Part shown: piece after piece, positions 31,101 to 42,942 of the stretch
Layout of the letters: each line of letters begins with the position of its first letter
How positions within the stretch are numbered: position 1 is the stretch's first letter
Assembly (NCBI GenBank): GCA_956465555.1
Contig: OY101122.1
Coordinates: 1 to 64,000 of the forward strand
Direction of reading: 5' to 3'
DNA: 64,000 bases
From: Nitzschia sp. pyKryTriq1
Lineage: Eukaryota; Bacillariophyta; Bacillariophyceae; Bacillariales; Bacillariaceae
Position numbers and translations under genes: made by a program
Notes under the pieces: generated by a model
Seen by the model: only the letters and a program-made list of their open reading frames with translations
Database searches by the model: none
Told to the model about the DNA's origin: nothing

Positions 31101-34100
31101 CAGACATTGAATCGTCAGAATGCATAGGACCAGAGTCCGGTGTTGGTTCGATATTAGAGAATTTGTTCAAAGGCAGTCCCTCGAATCCCAAAGAATCGGA
31201 GTCGTCTGTGCTATCGGAAGAATCTTCTCCTGCACTTTCATCACTCTCTGAGCTGTTGTGTGTCAACCTTTTAGCTGGAGCATTACTCTGTTCTTTCTCA
31301 ACCATGAAAAATTCTGACGTCGACGCGTTGTGATTCTTGGGCAAGTCAGTTCCCTGAAAGAACGAGGACTGGACGTCCCCCCCGTCCGATGCCTCGGACT
31401 CGCCATCGCTAAGATGCGTGTCTTCTTCCAGTGAGCTTGTGGGGGAGATCCTACCACCCAGTGAGTTACTGGGCAACCGGGGCGTTTCTAGCGCTGGGTG
31501 TTGCATTGCGCCCTGGCCACCCGCCGTGTCCTCTGCGACAGCATTAGCATGCGGGTCGGAGGCTATGCTCGCAACCGATTGGGAATCGGGATCGGCTGAT
31601 CCTGATCTTATCACTTCATCAGAAACTGATTCACTTTGCGGCGCATCCGTTTCCACCAGTGTCTCGCGGGCATCAAATTCTTGAAGGCATTTTGTTTCGT
31701 CCTCTGTGAGTTCGTGTCCAATATGTCGTTTGGCATAGAGTTGTAGACATATAAACCGCTCTTCGTCGATGTCTTCTCCTCGCTCCTTTTGCTCGAGTAG
31801 GGTCTGGAATTCTTTTCGATAGCGCCTCTCTTCGCTCCGTGTAGTTTTGAAATATTCTAGCCTTGCAATTTCTTCGAGGCTCAAATCTTCCCCGTGACTC
31901 CATCGCCCAAAAAGATCAAGGTCATATAGACGAGCCTCACTGACAGCAATGCCTGCTTCATATTTCTTGGTAAGATCTTCCAGCTCCTCGAACTCGCCAC
32001 TCGAGAGACTCGAGTCGTCGCTTTCAATGGAAATGATTTCCTGGTTATCGATAACTTCCCCAGGCGCCATAATTGCTGGAACTTCTGGTTCCATGGTCGT
32101 GCCCCCCTCTTGTTTTGGTACTTGGTCGTCTCCAAACTTACGTTTTCTTGAAGATGAAGAATCGCTAGACAGACTATGCGCAGAAGTGACTTCCTGATCA
32201 GGCTGTTGTGGAGTGACCGTAGTTGCTGATTTACCATTTGGTTCCTTGCGCTCAAGGTCCGTATCTGCTGGAAATGAGTTCAGAAGATCAGGCATGTCCA
32301 TCTCCGTGGCTCCATTCGATTCGGCTGTTTCCGATTCGTCTTCTCCAGTAGAGCTCGACTCTTCGATATTCATTGGCGTAGCCGAACCGGTCTCTACCAT
32401 TGTGACAGTTTCAATTCCCGTCACCGCCATAATTATAGATCCGCAAACTCGTTCTTCAGACTCAACATGGATATTTGCAGCTAGTGAGTCAAGCAGGCAA
32501 GGTGTGCCCACTGCAGCCACCGTTGACTCATTGACTGGACTCGATTGAAGTGCTTCTGCTTCTTCTTTTGGGGGCATAGCCGCTATAGAAGCGACTTCTT
32601 TGGAACCAGCCTTTGTTTTTTCGACAGTTTCGATTTCGTGCATCGCCATCTCGAGGGAGCGTTCCCGACGATGAAACTCCTCAAGCTGGGAAAACTCATC
32701 CTCGTCAAGCTCGTCGCCAATGAAATGTCTAGCAAAAAGAGCAAGGCAAAATAGTCTATGCTCGTCCACTTCGCCACCTTCCTCTTTGTGATTCAAAAGA
32801 TGTTGAAACTCACGACGATATCCTCGTTCTTTAATTCTCTTCTTTCGATAGATCTGCAATTCGAACATGTCCAACTCATCAAGCTCCTCGCCATTTTTCC
32901 ATCGATCGTAAATGTCAAGCTCACGCATGCGCTCCTTGTCGATAGGTTTACCGTCATCAAACATGTCAAGAAGCTCATTTAGCTCGTCGAGCTCCTTAGA
33001 AGAAAGACTCGAGTCGGAATGATGCAGCTTATCGGTTTGACTCTGATTTTTCAGTGACTCAACAGTATCTTCGTCGGACAGAGAGTCATGTTCGGACGTC
33101 TTACTTCGATGGCTATTCTTCGCCGAATCCTGATCGGTATCCTTGGAGCTGTCAACGAAAAGTTTGTTCTGCTCTTCTTGAAGAAGAAAAGCTTCCAGCT
33201 GGGCCGATTGTTGTGCATCTAGATCTTCCCCAATGGCATCACGCGCGAATAAAGCCAAACAAGATAGACGATACTCGTCGACATCACTACCACTTGCTTT
33301 CCGCTGTAAGGTCACTTGAAATTCACGGCGGTAGGCTCGCTCTGCTTTGCGTTTCTTCCGGAAGAGCTGAAGTCCGGACTCGTCGATTTCTGTTTTCATC
33401 TCGCCTTTTCTCCAACGATTAAACTCGTCTAGTTGTCTCATTCGAACGAAGTTCACGGGCTTTCCAGCTTTGAAGTCGTCAAGAAGCTCATCGAGCTCGT
33501 TGAGTTCCGTGGAAGACAGAGACGAGTCGGAATTTTCGTTCGGCGAGGATTTCGGGCCACTTTTTAATGACTCAAGTGTATCCTCGCTGGATTTGCTCGT
33601 CTCGTCATCGTGATTCGAAACACTCCCATCGTCATCGTCAGCTACTGCGACGGTTTTTTGAGTTTCTATAGCAATAAAGGCTTCCAAGACTTCATCGTTA
33701 GTGGAGCTGCGATCGTTCTGAGGCAAGTCTCCGCCGTCATCCAAAACAGCACCGGGGGTAGAAACTGAAGTCAAGGGAATGCTCAATTCCTCCCATTCAG
33801 CTTCTTTCTCTGACGCCACAGAGTTTTCGCCGCCCCTTCCGTTCTCAGCAAAGTCTTCGGCGACGTCAAGAGCAGCACCTGGACTAGACTCTACATTCGA
33901 TGCCATGCTCAAGTCAACCCATGTGGCGTCTTCTGCTTCCAATGGAGTATCTATCTTGAGAGACTGGATGGCCTTTGCATCGGAACCGACAGGTGTTTCT
34001 TCCTCAAGAAAGAACTTTTCGAGCCTCGCCGACTCATCCTCGCTGAGCTCTTCGCCGACAAAGTGACGAGCAAAAAGCGAAAGGCAGGACATGCGATACT

Positions 34101-37100
34101 CGTCGATTTTCTCACCAACGGCCCTCTTGCCGAGTAAGTCTTGGAACTCTTTCCTGCATCGCCTGTCGCGTTTTCGTCTCTTTCTGTAGACTTCTAGGTC
34201 GTTCCGCTCGGCCTCGTCCAATTGGGTTCCATTCTTCCAACGATCGAAGAGACCCAGTTCTGCCAAGCGACCAGTATTCACTGGGATTCCTTTTTTGAAA
34301 TCATCAAGGAGCTCTTCCAGTTCGTCTAGCTCGCGCGAAGATAGACTAGAGTCGGAATCCTGAAACGAAGATGTCTTCTTCACACTGCCGCCTGACAATT
34401 CAACTTGACTGCATTCATTGGCGTCCGACTTCGACCGTAACCATGGATCCGGCGTCATGATTGCATCGGCAGCTTGTCCGCTTTCAATGGGGTTCGATTC
34501 AGGTCGTAACAATGTTTCCGGCATCAAGACTTCGTCGGCTTCGGCCTCCGTATCCATATCTAAGCTCATCTTTGAGTTCCTGACCGGCTCCGATTCTGCG
34601 GAGAGATCGCTGCGAACGATTCTTTGCTCCGGGTATCCTCCGTTTGAAACATTCAATTCTTCTAAAGCCGATTCAATCGGCGCCTCTTTGGCACCTGATG
34701 ATTTCTCGCGAGCAAGAAATCTGTCTAGCTGCGTTGACTCGTCATCGTTCAGACTTTCCCCGACAAAGCGGCGAGCAAATAGAGATAAACAGGACATGCG
34801 ATGAGCATCGACATCCTCACCACTCTCGCTCCTTTGCAGCATTTCTTGAAACTCATGTCGATAACATCTCTCCTGCTTTCGTTTCTTTCTATATGTTTGC
34901 AGCTCGGACATATCATCAGGGTCAAGTTCTTCGCCTTTTCTCCACCTGTCAAAAACGTCCAATTCAGACAATCGTTCCTTGTTCACTTGCTGACCATCTT
35001 CAAACGCATCAAGCAGCTCATTGAGCTCGTCGACTTCTCTTGACGATAGACTTGAGTCGCCATCAGAAAACAAATTAGATCGTTTGGAAGTCTCGCCTGA
35101 TTGTTCAGACGTCGTCGCTGCGACAATATTGTCCTGTTCCATTGGCATTGCGACGACGGAAGTGTCACCAGCATCAACCGACTTCAAAGGAGTCTCTGAG
35201 GTATAATGATTGGGACTTTCTTTTGTTTTCGGAGATACAGAAGCCGCCTTGAAGCCTTCTTCGCTGCTCCGATCGTTTGCAGGCTCGACAACAAAAAGTG
35301 GTTTCTCTTTGTCAACCAAGGCCTCATTGCCTGGATTCTCCTTATCGTGCAGGTAATCCTTTTTCGTTTCAGGTGAGTTGTCCATAAAAACATTATCCTT
35401 AGAATGAGTCAAAGCTTCTTCGACTTCGTTGCCCACTTCAACCGTGGCTATTTCGACAACTGAGTCCTTTTCCGTGGCTTTCCCGTCTACTGACAGAATG
35501 CTGCCGTTACTGTTCTCCTTTTTCAGAAAGTTGTCTTGATTTTCCATTTCGTCCACCATCTTATGGAAATTCTCCAGTTTGGCTAGGTCATCCTCGTCTA
35601 ATTCATCTCCAACGAACTGTCGAGCGAATAGCGCAAGACAGGATAGCCGATGATCGTCGACGGCTTCTCCCTTTTCTTTTCGGGCGAGCAAATCTTGAAA
35701 TTCCCGACGGTAGGCTCTCTCCCTTCGTCGTTTCTTGCGGTAGATCTGCAACTCGAATTTATCCAAGCCATCAAGGTCCTCGCCGTTCCTCCATCGATCA
35801 AAATTGTCCAGCTCTCTTAGACGTTCTTTGTCCACGGCCTTCCCCTCTTCAAAGTCTTCAAGAAGTTCGTTGAGCTCATCCAATTCCCCCGAAGAGAGAC
35901 TTGAGTCATCGGTATCGGTCGAGGCTAATTTGTTTGATTTGGCTGGTACCTCATTCTGATCCAAGGTAGACGTAGAGAGAGTACCTTGTTTGGAAGTAGA
36001 ACTTGTGTTGATCTCTTTCTTTTGCAGAGCTGAGGTATCAATCTCATTTGCTTCTTCTGCCGCTTCGAACGCCTCCAAGTCCTCGATTTCCTGCTCGTTC
36101 AGCGATTCTCGAAGCCTGTCTCTTACGACAAGCTCAAGCAAGTACAGCCGCTCTTGATCTACCTCTTTCCCCGAGTCTTGCATGTCGCAAAGCTTGTTGA
36201 ATTCCTTCACATGACGCTTTACTCGCTTTCGACGTTTCGTATAGAATTCCAAGTCCTCGAGCTCAATGTCACTGAGTGTTTCTCCTTGGCGGAATCGATC
36301 GAATAGTTCCAGTTCGTAGAGACGATTCTCGTCGATTTTCTCCCCGTTATCACGAAGGTCGTAAAGTTCATTAAGTTCGTCAAGCTCGTCATCTTCTTGG
36401 CGACGGCGGTCTTCGGATATTGTAGACTGACTCCCATCATCACTCAATTCCAATGTAGGAACAGCTTCATGGGGTCTTTCTGGTTGTGTCTTATCGAGAT
36501 CTCCCTTGTATTCCGAGGGTTGCGTGCTACTACGCGATTCCTCTTCCGAAGCTTCGATAGGTCGGACTTCTGCAAATGCGTCGGCGTCGTTGTTCTCTGA
36601 TTTCAAAGAGCTCGTCCGTCTGCTGCTGTCGTCGTCTTCGCTGTCGGATTCTTTGCCGCTATTCGAACTCGAGTCATCGTCTTCTTCCTCGTGATCAGGT
36701 CTTTGATGGAGCGGACCACCGATGGGAAAAGGTTTGCTGCTACTGTATAGAGTAGAGTTTTCACTCATCCCGCTGGATTTTTGTTGTAAAGGTCTCCAGA
36801 CTGGGGAATTATCGTCGTCAGTATCAAAGGTTCTCAGTGTGGTGTTATCTCGAGACATCAAATCTTCTTCTTCCATTTGAAGTTCTTGCATCGACTGCTG
36901 AAGATAGGCACTGAGTACTCGCTTTCCTCCTTGTTTCTCGCTCCCTTCGATCGTTTCATCATAGGTGCCTGCCTCTGAGGTTTGAAACGAATTTTGAAAC
37001 GAGTCTTCCATGGACGTCTCATCGTCGTCCATATCGAACGACATGTGGCTACGACTTCGAGTCGTCGTCTCTTTGGGCGTCCCTTCTGCAGCAGCAGACT

Positions 37101-38113
37101 CGTCATCTTCATGGAGGGTGCCATCCAAAGGGCTCTTGGTTCGGGTATTCCAAGTTCGTACCGTGGGCGTCTTGGGAGTGGATACGCTGGGCGACGGAGC
37201 ACTTATTCGAGCCTCGTGTCGTGCTCGACGCTCCTCTCGAAAGAACTCCAAATCTTTCTTTTCTTCTTCGGACAAGTCCCAGCCGTTCTTCTGCCAATCA
37301 AAGAGCTGCAACTCATACAGTCGGTCTTCGTCCACCTCCTCTCCTTCTCGTTGCAATTCGACAAGCCCCTTCAATTCTTCGGCATCGCCCTCCATGATAT
37401 AGTTTTCATAGTCCAATATCCTGGAGCTCATTTGAGCGAGGGGAGCCACTACCTCGCGAGAGGTTCCAACCGGTGTCTTGGCTGGAGAATGTTTGGGACT
37501 GGGAGGAACAGCGATATCTCCACTCTTTTGCCGTCTTGGCGTTTGAGGAATTGTATCGTTGGGCTCTTCCTTGTTACTACTACTCAAGCCGCGTGATGAT
37601 GCTTGGATCTCGCCACTTTGATTCATCGAGTCTTCTTCTTCTCCTCGTGCAACATTATCATCACCATTGTCATTGTCGTCGTTGTCATACCCGATAAGGC
37701 TGGCACTGTTGGTAGCACTGTCTACTGTGGGTGCGAGCGAATATGGTGTCGAGGTAAACGAGGCTGTGGAATTCTGATACGACGCAGCATCGTCGGTATC
37801 CGTTTGACTGTTGCTATACGCCATGGAATGATTGGTCGTACTGTTGATCGTTGTATTGGCACCGGAATGGTTCGTCGTACTATTGATCGTCGTAGTTGTA
37901 GTTGTGGCAGTAATACCACCACCACCCCAGTCCCCTGTCGACGAAAAGCTCCCATCGGATGATACTTCTTGCCCTGGACTTGTAGTGGATCCAGCCGAAC
38001 TGCTTGCGGCTCCTCCTCCACGTCCCCGTTGCTGACTGATGTCGTCGCTATTGAGACTGACCACTTCCCCAATCGGGTCGTCGTCGTCGTCGTCCTCATC
38101 ATAGTCTTCGTCA

Positions 38114-38157
<44 letters not shown>

Positions 38158-39631
38158 GACTTCATCGTCATATTCGTCGGCTTCCCCCATATCCTCGTCG
38201 CCATCATCCACTTGATTTTCGTCTTGGTCGTTTTCAAACGAATTTTGAAAGTTGACTTGCGAATCATCAAATTCCGACTCGGATGGATCATCATCATTAT
38301 CATCATCATCGTCGTCGTCGGGATTATCATTCTGCTCGGGAGCGTTCTTGGGATTGTCCTCGTTCCTGCTGGCACTGCGTGGTGGTCGATCTTGAGGATC
38401 ACGATCCTGATTGTGATTTTGATTCTTGTGATTCTTCGCGACGTCATCATTAGAATCCGAATCATCATCATTATCATCAAATGGATCGGCACTGTTACTG
38501 CTATCCCCAAAGAAGGAACTGTTTCCAAACTTTTCCAGAATCATCATGCTATCATCATCTCCAAGAGACAGAAATGCTGATGACGCATCCCCTCGAGATG
38601 CTGGCGTCAGTGGCGGAAGATCATCATAATTGTGGTTGTTGTTGGTGTTGCTGCTGCTGCGATGGAAGATGTCCTGTACGGAGGACGCCCCATCATCATC
38701 ATCATCATCATCATCATCGTTGATATCCGCATCCTCGTCAAAATCCTCGTCATAATTCTCATCCTCGTTATCAGCACCAGCAGCACCAGCAGCACCAGCA
38801 GCACCAGCAGCACCAGCAGCACCAGCAGCACCAGCATTATCATTCTCGTCATCATCTTCGCCCATATTACCCATGTTGGTGGCGGCGGGCCCCGGCGATG
38901 ATGATGATTGAAAGAACAATAATGCTTGTTCCATTTTCCCTTGAGCATCCTCAAAGTCTTGTCGACGACGACTACGATATTCTGGATTGTTGTTGTCGTT
39001 GTCGTTGTCGTTGTCGTTGCTGGTGGTATCATCGAGTTGTTCTTCCTGATCGTTGAATGTCGGTCTATCATGTCCACCACCACCACCACCACCACCACCA
39101 CCACGTCCTTCCAGAAGATTCCTGACGGTACTTTGGGCATTGGCATAATCCTCTTGTCGTTGCTGTTGCTGTTGACGTTGTTGCTGTTCTTCCAAAGCAG
39201 CCTTTTCTTCCTCCAGCAACGAAGATGACGACGAGTCATTTTCATCATTATCATTATCATTTTCCCACAAGGGTGGTTCCAATACCGAAAAGGAAGCGGG
39301 TTTACTAGTACTAGTACTAGTACTCGTACTAGTGCTCGTAGTCAAATTTTGTGCCGCTTGAATCGCTTCTTCTTTCCGATCAATGCCCAAGGTTTGTAAT
39401 TGTTTGTAATATTGGGTCTGATAGGGACTCGGATTGTGACAATATCCACAGGAACAACCCTTTTGTGTCGTCGTTCGGACCTTGAGAGATTGACACGTCA
39501 AGATTCGAATGGTACGTGCATTGGCTGTATCGGCCGCTTCTTGGGTGACTTGTTTTCGTAACAACAATGACAAGGACAATTCGTCTTTGTCTTCTTCATT
39601 GTCTTTGTCTTTGTCTTCTGGAGTAGTCGAC

Positions 39632-39669
<38 letters not shown>

Positions 39670-40791
39670 AGGAGGAGTAGGAGTAGGAGTAGATGTCATC
39701 TCTCCTCCTTCGGGACTCATGGTCAAGATACCAACGGAAGTCGAACCGTTGTTGTTGCTGGGAGAAGGAGTCGCTACCGCACCAGCAGAAGCGGCGGCGG
39801 CGGCAGCAGTAGTAGCAACGTTGACGTTGACCTTGACTTTGACTTTTTTCTTTTTGGAAAACGTTGGAAGGACAGGACTTAACAAGGCCAATTGCGATTT
39901 GGAGGTTTGTAAATCTTCCATGCGTCGTAATTGGGCTTCAGCCGACAATAACACTTCCTTTTTATATTCCAATTGTTCTTGAATGTACAATTCCACCAAA
40001 TGAATAGAAGATGCAGCAGCGTCCGTAATGGAAGATGGACGTTGTTGTTGGGACATGGAAGGATCGTCGCCGCCGCCGAGTTGAGCCAACTTGCGTGCCG
40101 CATCACGTTTCCGTTGTTCATAGTTGTACACATCTTCACTAGTAGTCGTCGTAGTGGTCGTAATGCCTTCCAGTCCAGCACCACTACTACCACCACCACT
40201 ACCACCAGTACCAGTAGTAGTAGTATTCCTGGTAGTAGTAGTGATCAAGGCCTTCATGGGCCGGAGTCGTCCTGCCGCAGCCGCTTCATGAATGACTTGA
40301 AAAAAGTCGGAGCGGGTCAATTCTTCATGACCCGCCAAACCTTGACGATTCTTCCAATGCCCATCGTCGGCGAGCTGCTGTTGCTTTTGTCGTTTCGTTT
40401 GGTGGGCCCGTCGTTCGGCCGCACTGGCTTCCACGACTTGTTCTTGAAGTCGCGTCAATTGTCCCACCTTGGCCGCATCGAGGGCAATATTGATCCGTGC
40501 CGCTTGTTCTTCGGGAGGTTGTAAATACAACGGACTGCTCTTGGTCCGGGACGGAAGAGCTCTTCGTTTATTACTACTGTTATTGTTATTGCTGTGATTC
40601 GGAGAAGCATGAGGATTGCGTCGACCATCATCGGATGCTGCTGCTGCTGATCCTGACACTGCTGCTGATCCTGATGGCGATGAAACAACAATATTATTGC
40701 TCTTGGAACGGGAGGGTGGTGGGGACTTTGGATCATGATGACGATGCTGACGATGCTGACGATGATGATGATGTTGTTGTTCGGCAGACAT
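28126..40791 (-). CDS. Giant BTB/POZ protein with novel repeats and coiled coil, 4221 aa
   Basis: One uninterrupted frame of 12.7 kb from the ATG at 40791. Order: disordered N-terminus (1 to about 1130) with His, Gln, Asp and GAA-type runs and a CSCGYCHNP motif; half a repeat (about 1132-1195); seven repeats of about 115 residues (about 1464-3043), separated by Ser/Glu linkers; Lys-poor acidic spacer; Glu/Arg/Ala coiled coil (about 3450-3800); BTB/POZ domain near 3905-4030 (YHVHRNIVGFGPRKSGYFAKQF, LPVLEARVFGFALDYLYL, ACAVYKLAERLEM); helical end (about 4040-4221). BTB domains dimerise and often bind cullin-3, so a scaffold or ligase adaptor role is possible. Membrane spans are absent. An intron could hide in the low-complexity N-terminus. 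Confidence 0.85.
29641..29954 (-). repeat. 138-bp coding minisatellite in the coiled coil
   Basis: A 138-bp unit (46 codons) beginning GAGACGCGCTTCC on the + strand recurs at 29641, 29779 and 29917 with very few differences; the third copy is partial. The encoded unit contains EEARLRQEEEEAR, AAHRLALQQMAEEA and YRKDEARRRM. Near-identity at DNA level, while the domain repeats upstream have diverged, implies recent expansion. Confidence 0.85.
31663..37395 (-). repeat. Seven and a half copies of an unfamiliar ~115-aa protein repeat
   Basis: Approximate units, N to C terminal: half unit 37395-37205, then 36400-36060, 35908-35565, 35060-34706, 34360-33999, 33533-33172, 33020-32658 and 32020-31663. 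Most begin DSSLSS and contain ELDELNELL...G..V...RL.EL..FDRW..GE.LD, then YRKKR..ER.YR.EFQ.LL, then G..VD.HRL.CLALFARHFVGDELDEDE...LE.F. Each unit is two related halves of about 50 residues. The DNA copies have diverged strongly while the protein pattern is kept. Confidence 0.85.
38771..38832 (-). repeat. 9-bp coding repeat (Gly-Ala-Ala)n
   Basis: A 9-bp unit (CAGCAGCAC on the + strand) is repeated about six to seven times and encodes a Gly-Ala-Ala tract in the giant protein. Neighbouring runs of CAT/CGT triplets (about 38082-38165 and 38690-38722) encode Asp tracts, and a CTG run at 39630-39668 encodes a Gln tract. Confidence 0.75.
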
Positions 40792-41228
40792 TATGGCTTG
40801 CTTGCTTATGCTTGCTTGGTGATTCGTCTTCTTCGTCGTCGCCCTTCTTTCTTGATGCTTGATGCTGCTTGATGCTGCTTGATGCTTGCTGATGATGATG
40901 ACCCAGCAGCAGGAGCAGTGCTGGTGATTACGAATAATATACTGTAGAGTATAGAGTATACGACAAAGTGTAAGAGATATTATTATTGTAGCGACGACGA
41001 CGACGACGATGAGGAGGAGGAGGAGTCATAATCGATAGATAGATAGTCGCAGTCGTTCTCTGATTTTCCGCGCCGCCCCCGCCCTCAGCTCTCCAAACGA
41101 CGAGCGAGAGGCGCGCCATGGTGGGATCATATCTCATCATCATCAATCGCATCAATCCAATCAATTTTTTGCTTCTGTTATTGCATGATCCGGAAGCGCG
41201 TGACGCGTGACGCGTGACATACTGTACT

Positions 41229-41260
41229 ACCGGTACCGGTACCGGTACCGGTACCGGTAC
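41229..41260. repeat. ACCGGT hexamer run
   Basis: Five consecutive palindromic units (CCGGTA/ACCGGT). The same word recurs singly or in clusters in many other intergenic regions of the window. Confidence 0.85.
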
Positions 41261-41539
41261 ATACGTACCTCTAACATGCTGATTATTATTTCTCCGTTGG
41301 GTTCGACAAAAAGACCCGAACTCGACGAATTATTTTTAAAATTGAATTCTTTTGATTCCGTCTCTCGCTCGCCGCCTCTCGCCCTCCCCCCCCGTACCGG
41401 TACAGTACAGTACACGTAGAGTACTGTAGATAGCGTCTGCATGCCTGTCCGTCCCAGTTGGGATGCTGACAATAATAACATACATACGTAGTATGACGCA
41501 TTTATTTATTTTAGCAAGAAAAACCTTTTTGCATTTTTT

Positions 41540-41620
41540 CTAGCATTTTCTAGCAATTCTAGCAATTCTAGCATTTCTAGCAATTCTAGCATTTCTAGCA
41601 TTTCTAGCAATTCTAGCATG
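41540..41620. repeat. 9-bp tandem array CTAGCAATT/CTAGCATTT
   Basis: About nine copies of a 9-bp unit in two variants. It lies 25 bp before an unrelated GC-rich 10-bp array. Confidence 0.8.
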
Positions 41621-41645
41621 CTTGTCCTGTAGACAATGTACTGTT

Positions 41646-41735
41646 GTCCAGGCGAGTCCAGGCGCGTCCAGGCGCGTCCAGGCGCGTCCAGGCGCGTCCA
41701 GGCGCGTCCAGGCGAGTCCAGGCGAGTCCAGGCCA
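41646..41735. repeat. 10-bp tandem array TCCAGGCGCG
   Basis: About nine copies of TCCAGGCGCG with TCCAGGCGAG variants at both ends. Open frames on both strands result from the repeat and read as repeated Arg/Pro/Gly/Ala. Confidence 0.85.
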
Positions 41736-42508
41736 GCGTGTGCGCGTGCAGTTGGACATCTCGAAACAAGAAGCTCGAAATGCGTCAACCAACCCGTCGT
41801 CGGCGGGCAAAAGGAATACATACATACTGTGTGGATTATTATCATTGATTCCGACCGTGCGTCTTTGATCATTGACAAGAATCTCATGCATTATTGGAGG
41901 ATACACTCTACGAATTATCATCCGCCTCGTCCCCATCCTCATCCTCATCCTCATCCTCATCATCATTTTTGTCATCATCATCATCAACAACAAGAACGAC
42001 AAAACAACACCAACACCAACACCAACACCAACGTTATATTGACTGAATCTGGCTGATGATGATGAGGATCATGATGATGATGAGGATACACTTTCCTTCC
42101 TCGCGAAGAATAGCGCCGCGAGAAGAAGAAGGAGGAGGAGGAGGAGGAGGAATCATCATCAGTCGTCTTTGAAGTTATATTGCTTTCGAGTAAGAATCCA
42201 CGATCCATGATCCATGATCCATGATCCAGCAAAGCAGAAAAGACAAGGCGAGACAAGGCGAGACAAGACAAGAAGAAAGCAGATTTGTTGTTGGTGGACG
42301 GAGTTGGGTGGTGGTGGTGATGGTGATGGTGGTGATGTTCTTCTTTTTTGACGCTGCTTTTGAGATTGATTGGTCGGCTACAGTAGCTGCACATAATATT
42401 TTTTTACTACCATGATGGATGATCATGATGATGATGATGAATGACGACGAATGAATCGTCTTCCAACTGCTCTTCCTACGTACTACTACTAGAGTATGGA
42501 CTTTGTAC

Positions 42509-42514
<6 letters not shown>

Positions 42515-42558
<44 letters not shown>
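42515..42558. repeat. Adjoining CA and GA dinucleotide runs
   Basis: A (CA)13 run passes directly into a (GA)9 run. Confidence 0.9.
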
Positions 42559-42942
42559 TCATGCTGCTGGGTTGTCTGCCCGCCTTCTACGAATACTACT
42601 GTGATGAAAGAATGGATGGATGGATGGATGTGCCAAAGTAAGTACAGCACGTATGAACTACTACTACTAGTGGTACAAGGTAGAAGGTACAAGGTACTAG
42701 TAGAAGTGATTCACAATCAACTACTAACTTCTTGTTACCACTTCTACTACTACTACTACTATATGAATCATGCATCCTCTCGTCCATCCTCCGCACAACT
42801 ACCACCAATGCCAATAAAGCACCGCACCAGCAGCAGGGGCAACTACCACCAATACCAATAAAGCAAGCACCGCACCAGCAGCAGGAGCAGCCTTCTTCTT
42901 CATCTTGGCTGTGGTGGTGGTAGTGGTGGTATGGTATGGTCA

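Larger units (their letters stand above)
40792..42942. other. Long intergenic region upstream of the giant gene, packed with micro- and minisatellites
   Basis: 2.15 kb with no convincing gene. Parts: CTTGATG words at about 40855-40890, an ACCGGT run (41229-41260), a 9-bp array (41540-41620), a 10-bp array (41646-41735), CATCATCCTC and CAACAC runs (about 41930-42035), an ATGATCC run (42201-42227), CA/GA runs (42515-42558) and a GGAT run (42612-42630). Open frames here are products of the repeats. The first few hundred bases should include the giant gene's promoter. Confidence 0.5.

Noticed and set aside
37722-38580. Long frames on both strands with Ile/Val or Met/Thr/Ile runs
   Set aside because: They are frame-shifted readings of Asp-encoding triplet runs in the giant gene.
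41646-41735. Possible CRISPR-like array
   Set aside because: Ten-base units without spacers in a eukaryotic genome; a plain minisatellite.
41506-42056. Several overlapping Arg/Pro/Gly- or Leu/Glu-repeat frames
   Set aside because: They derive entirely from the 9-bp and 10-bp minisatellites.
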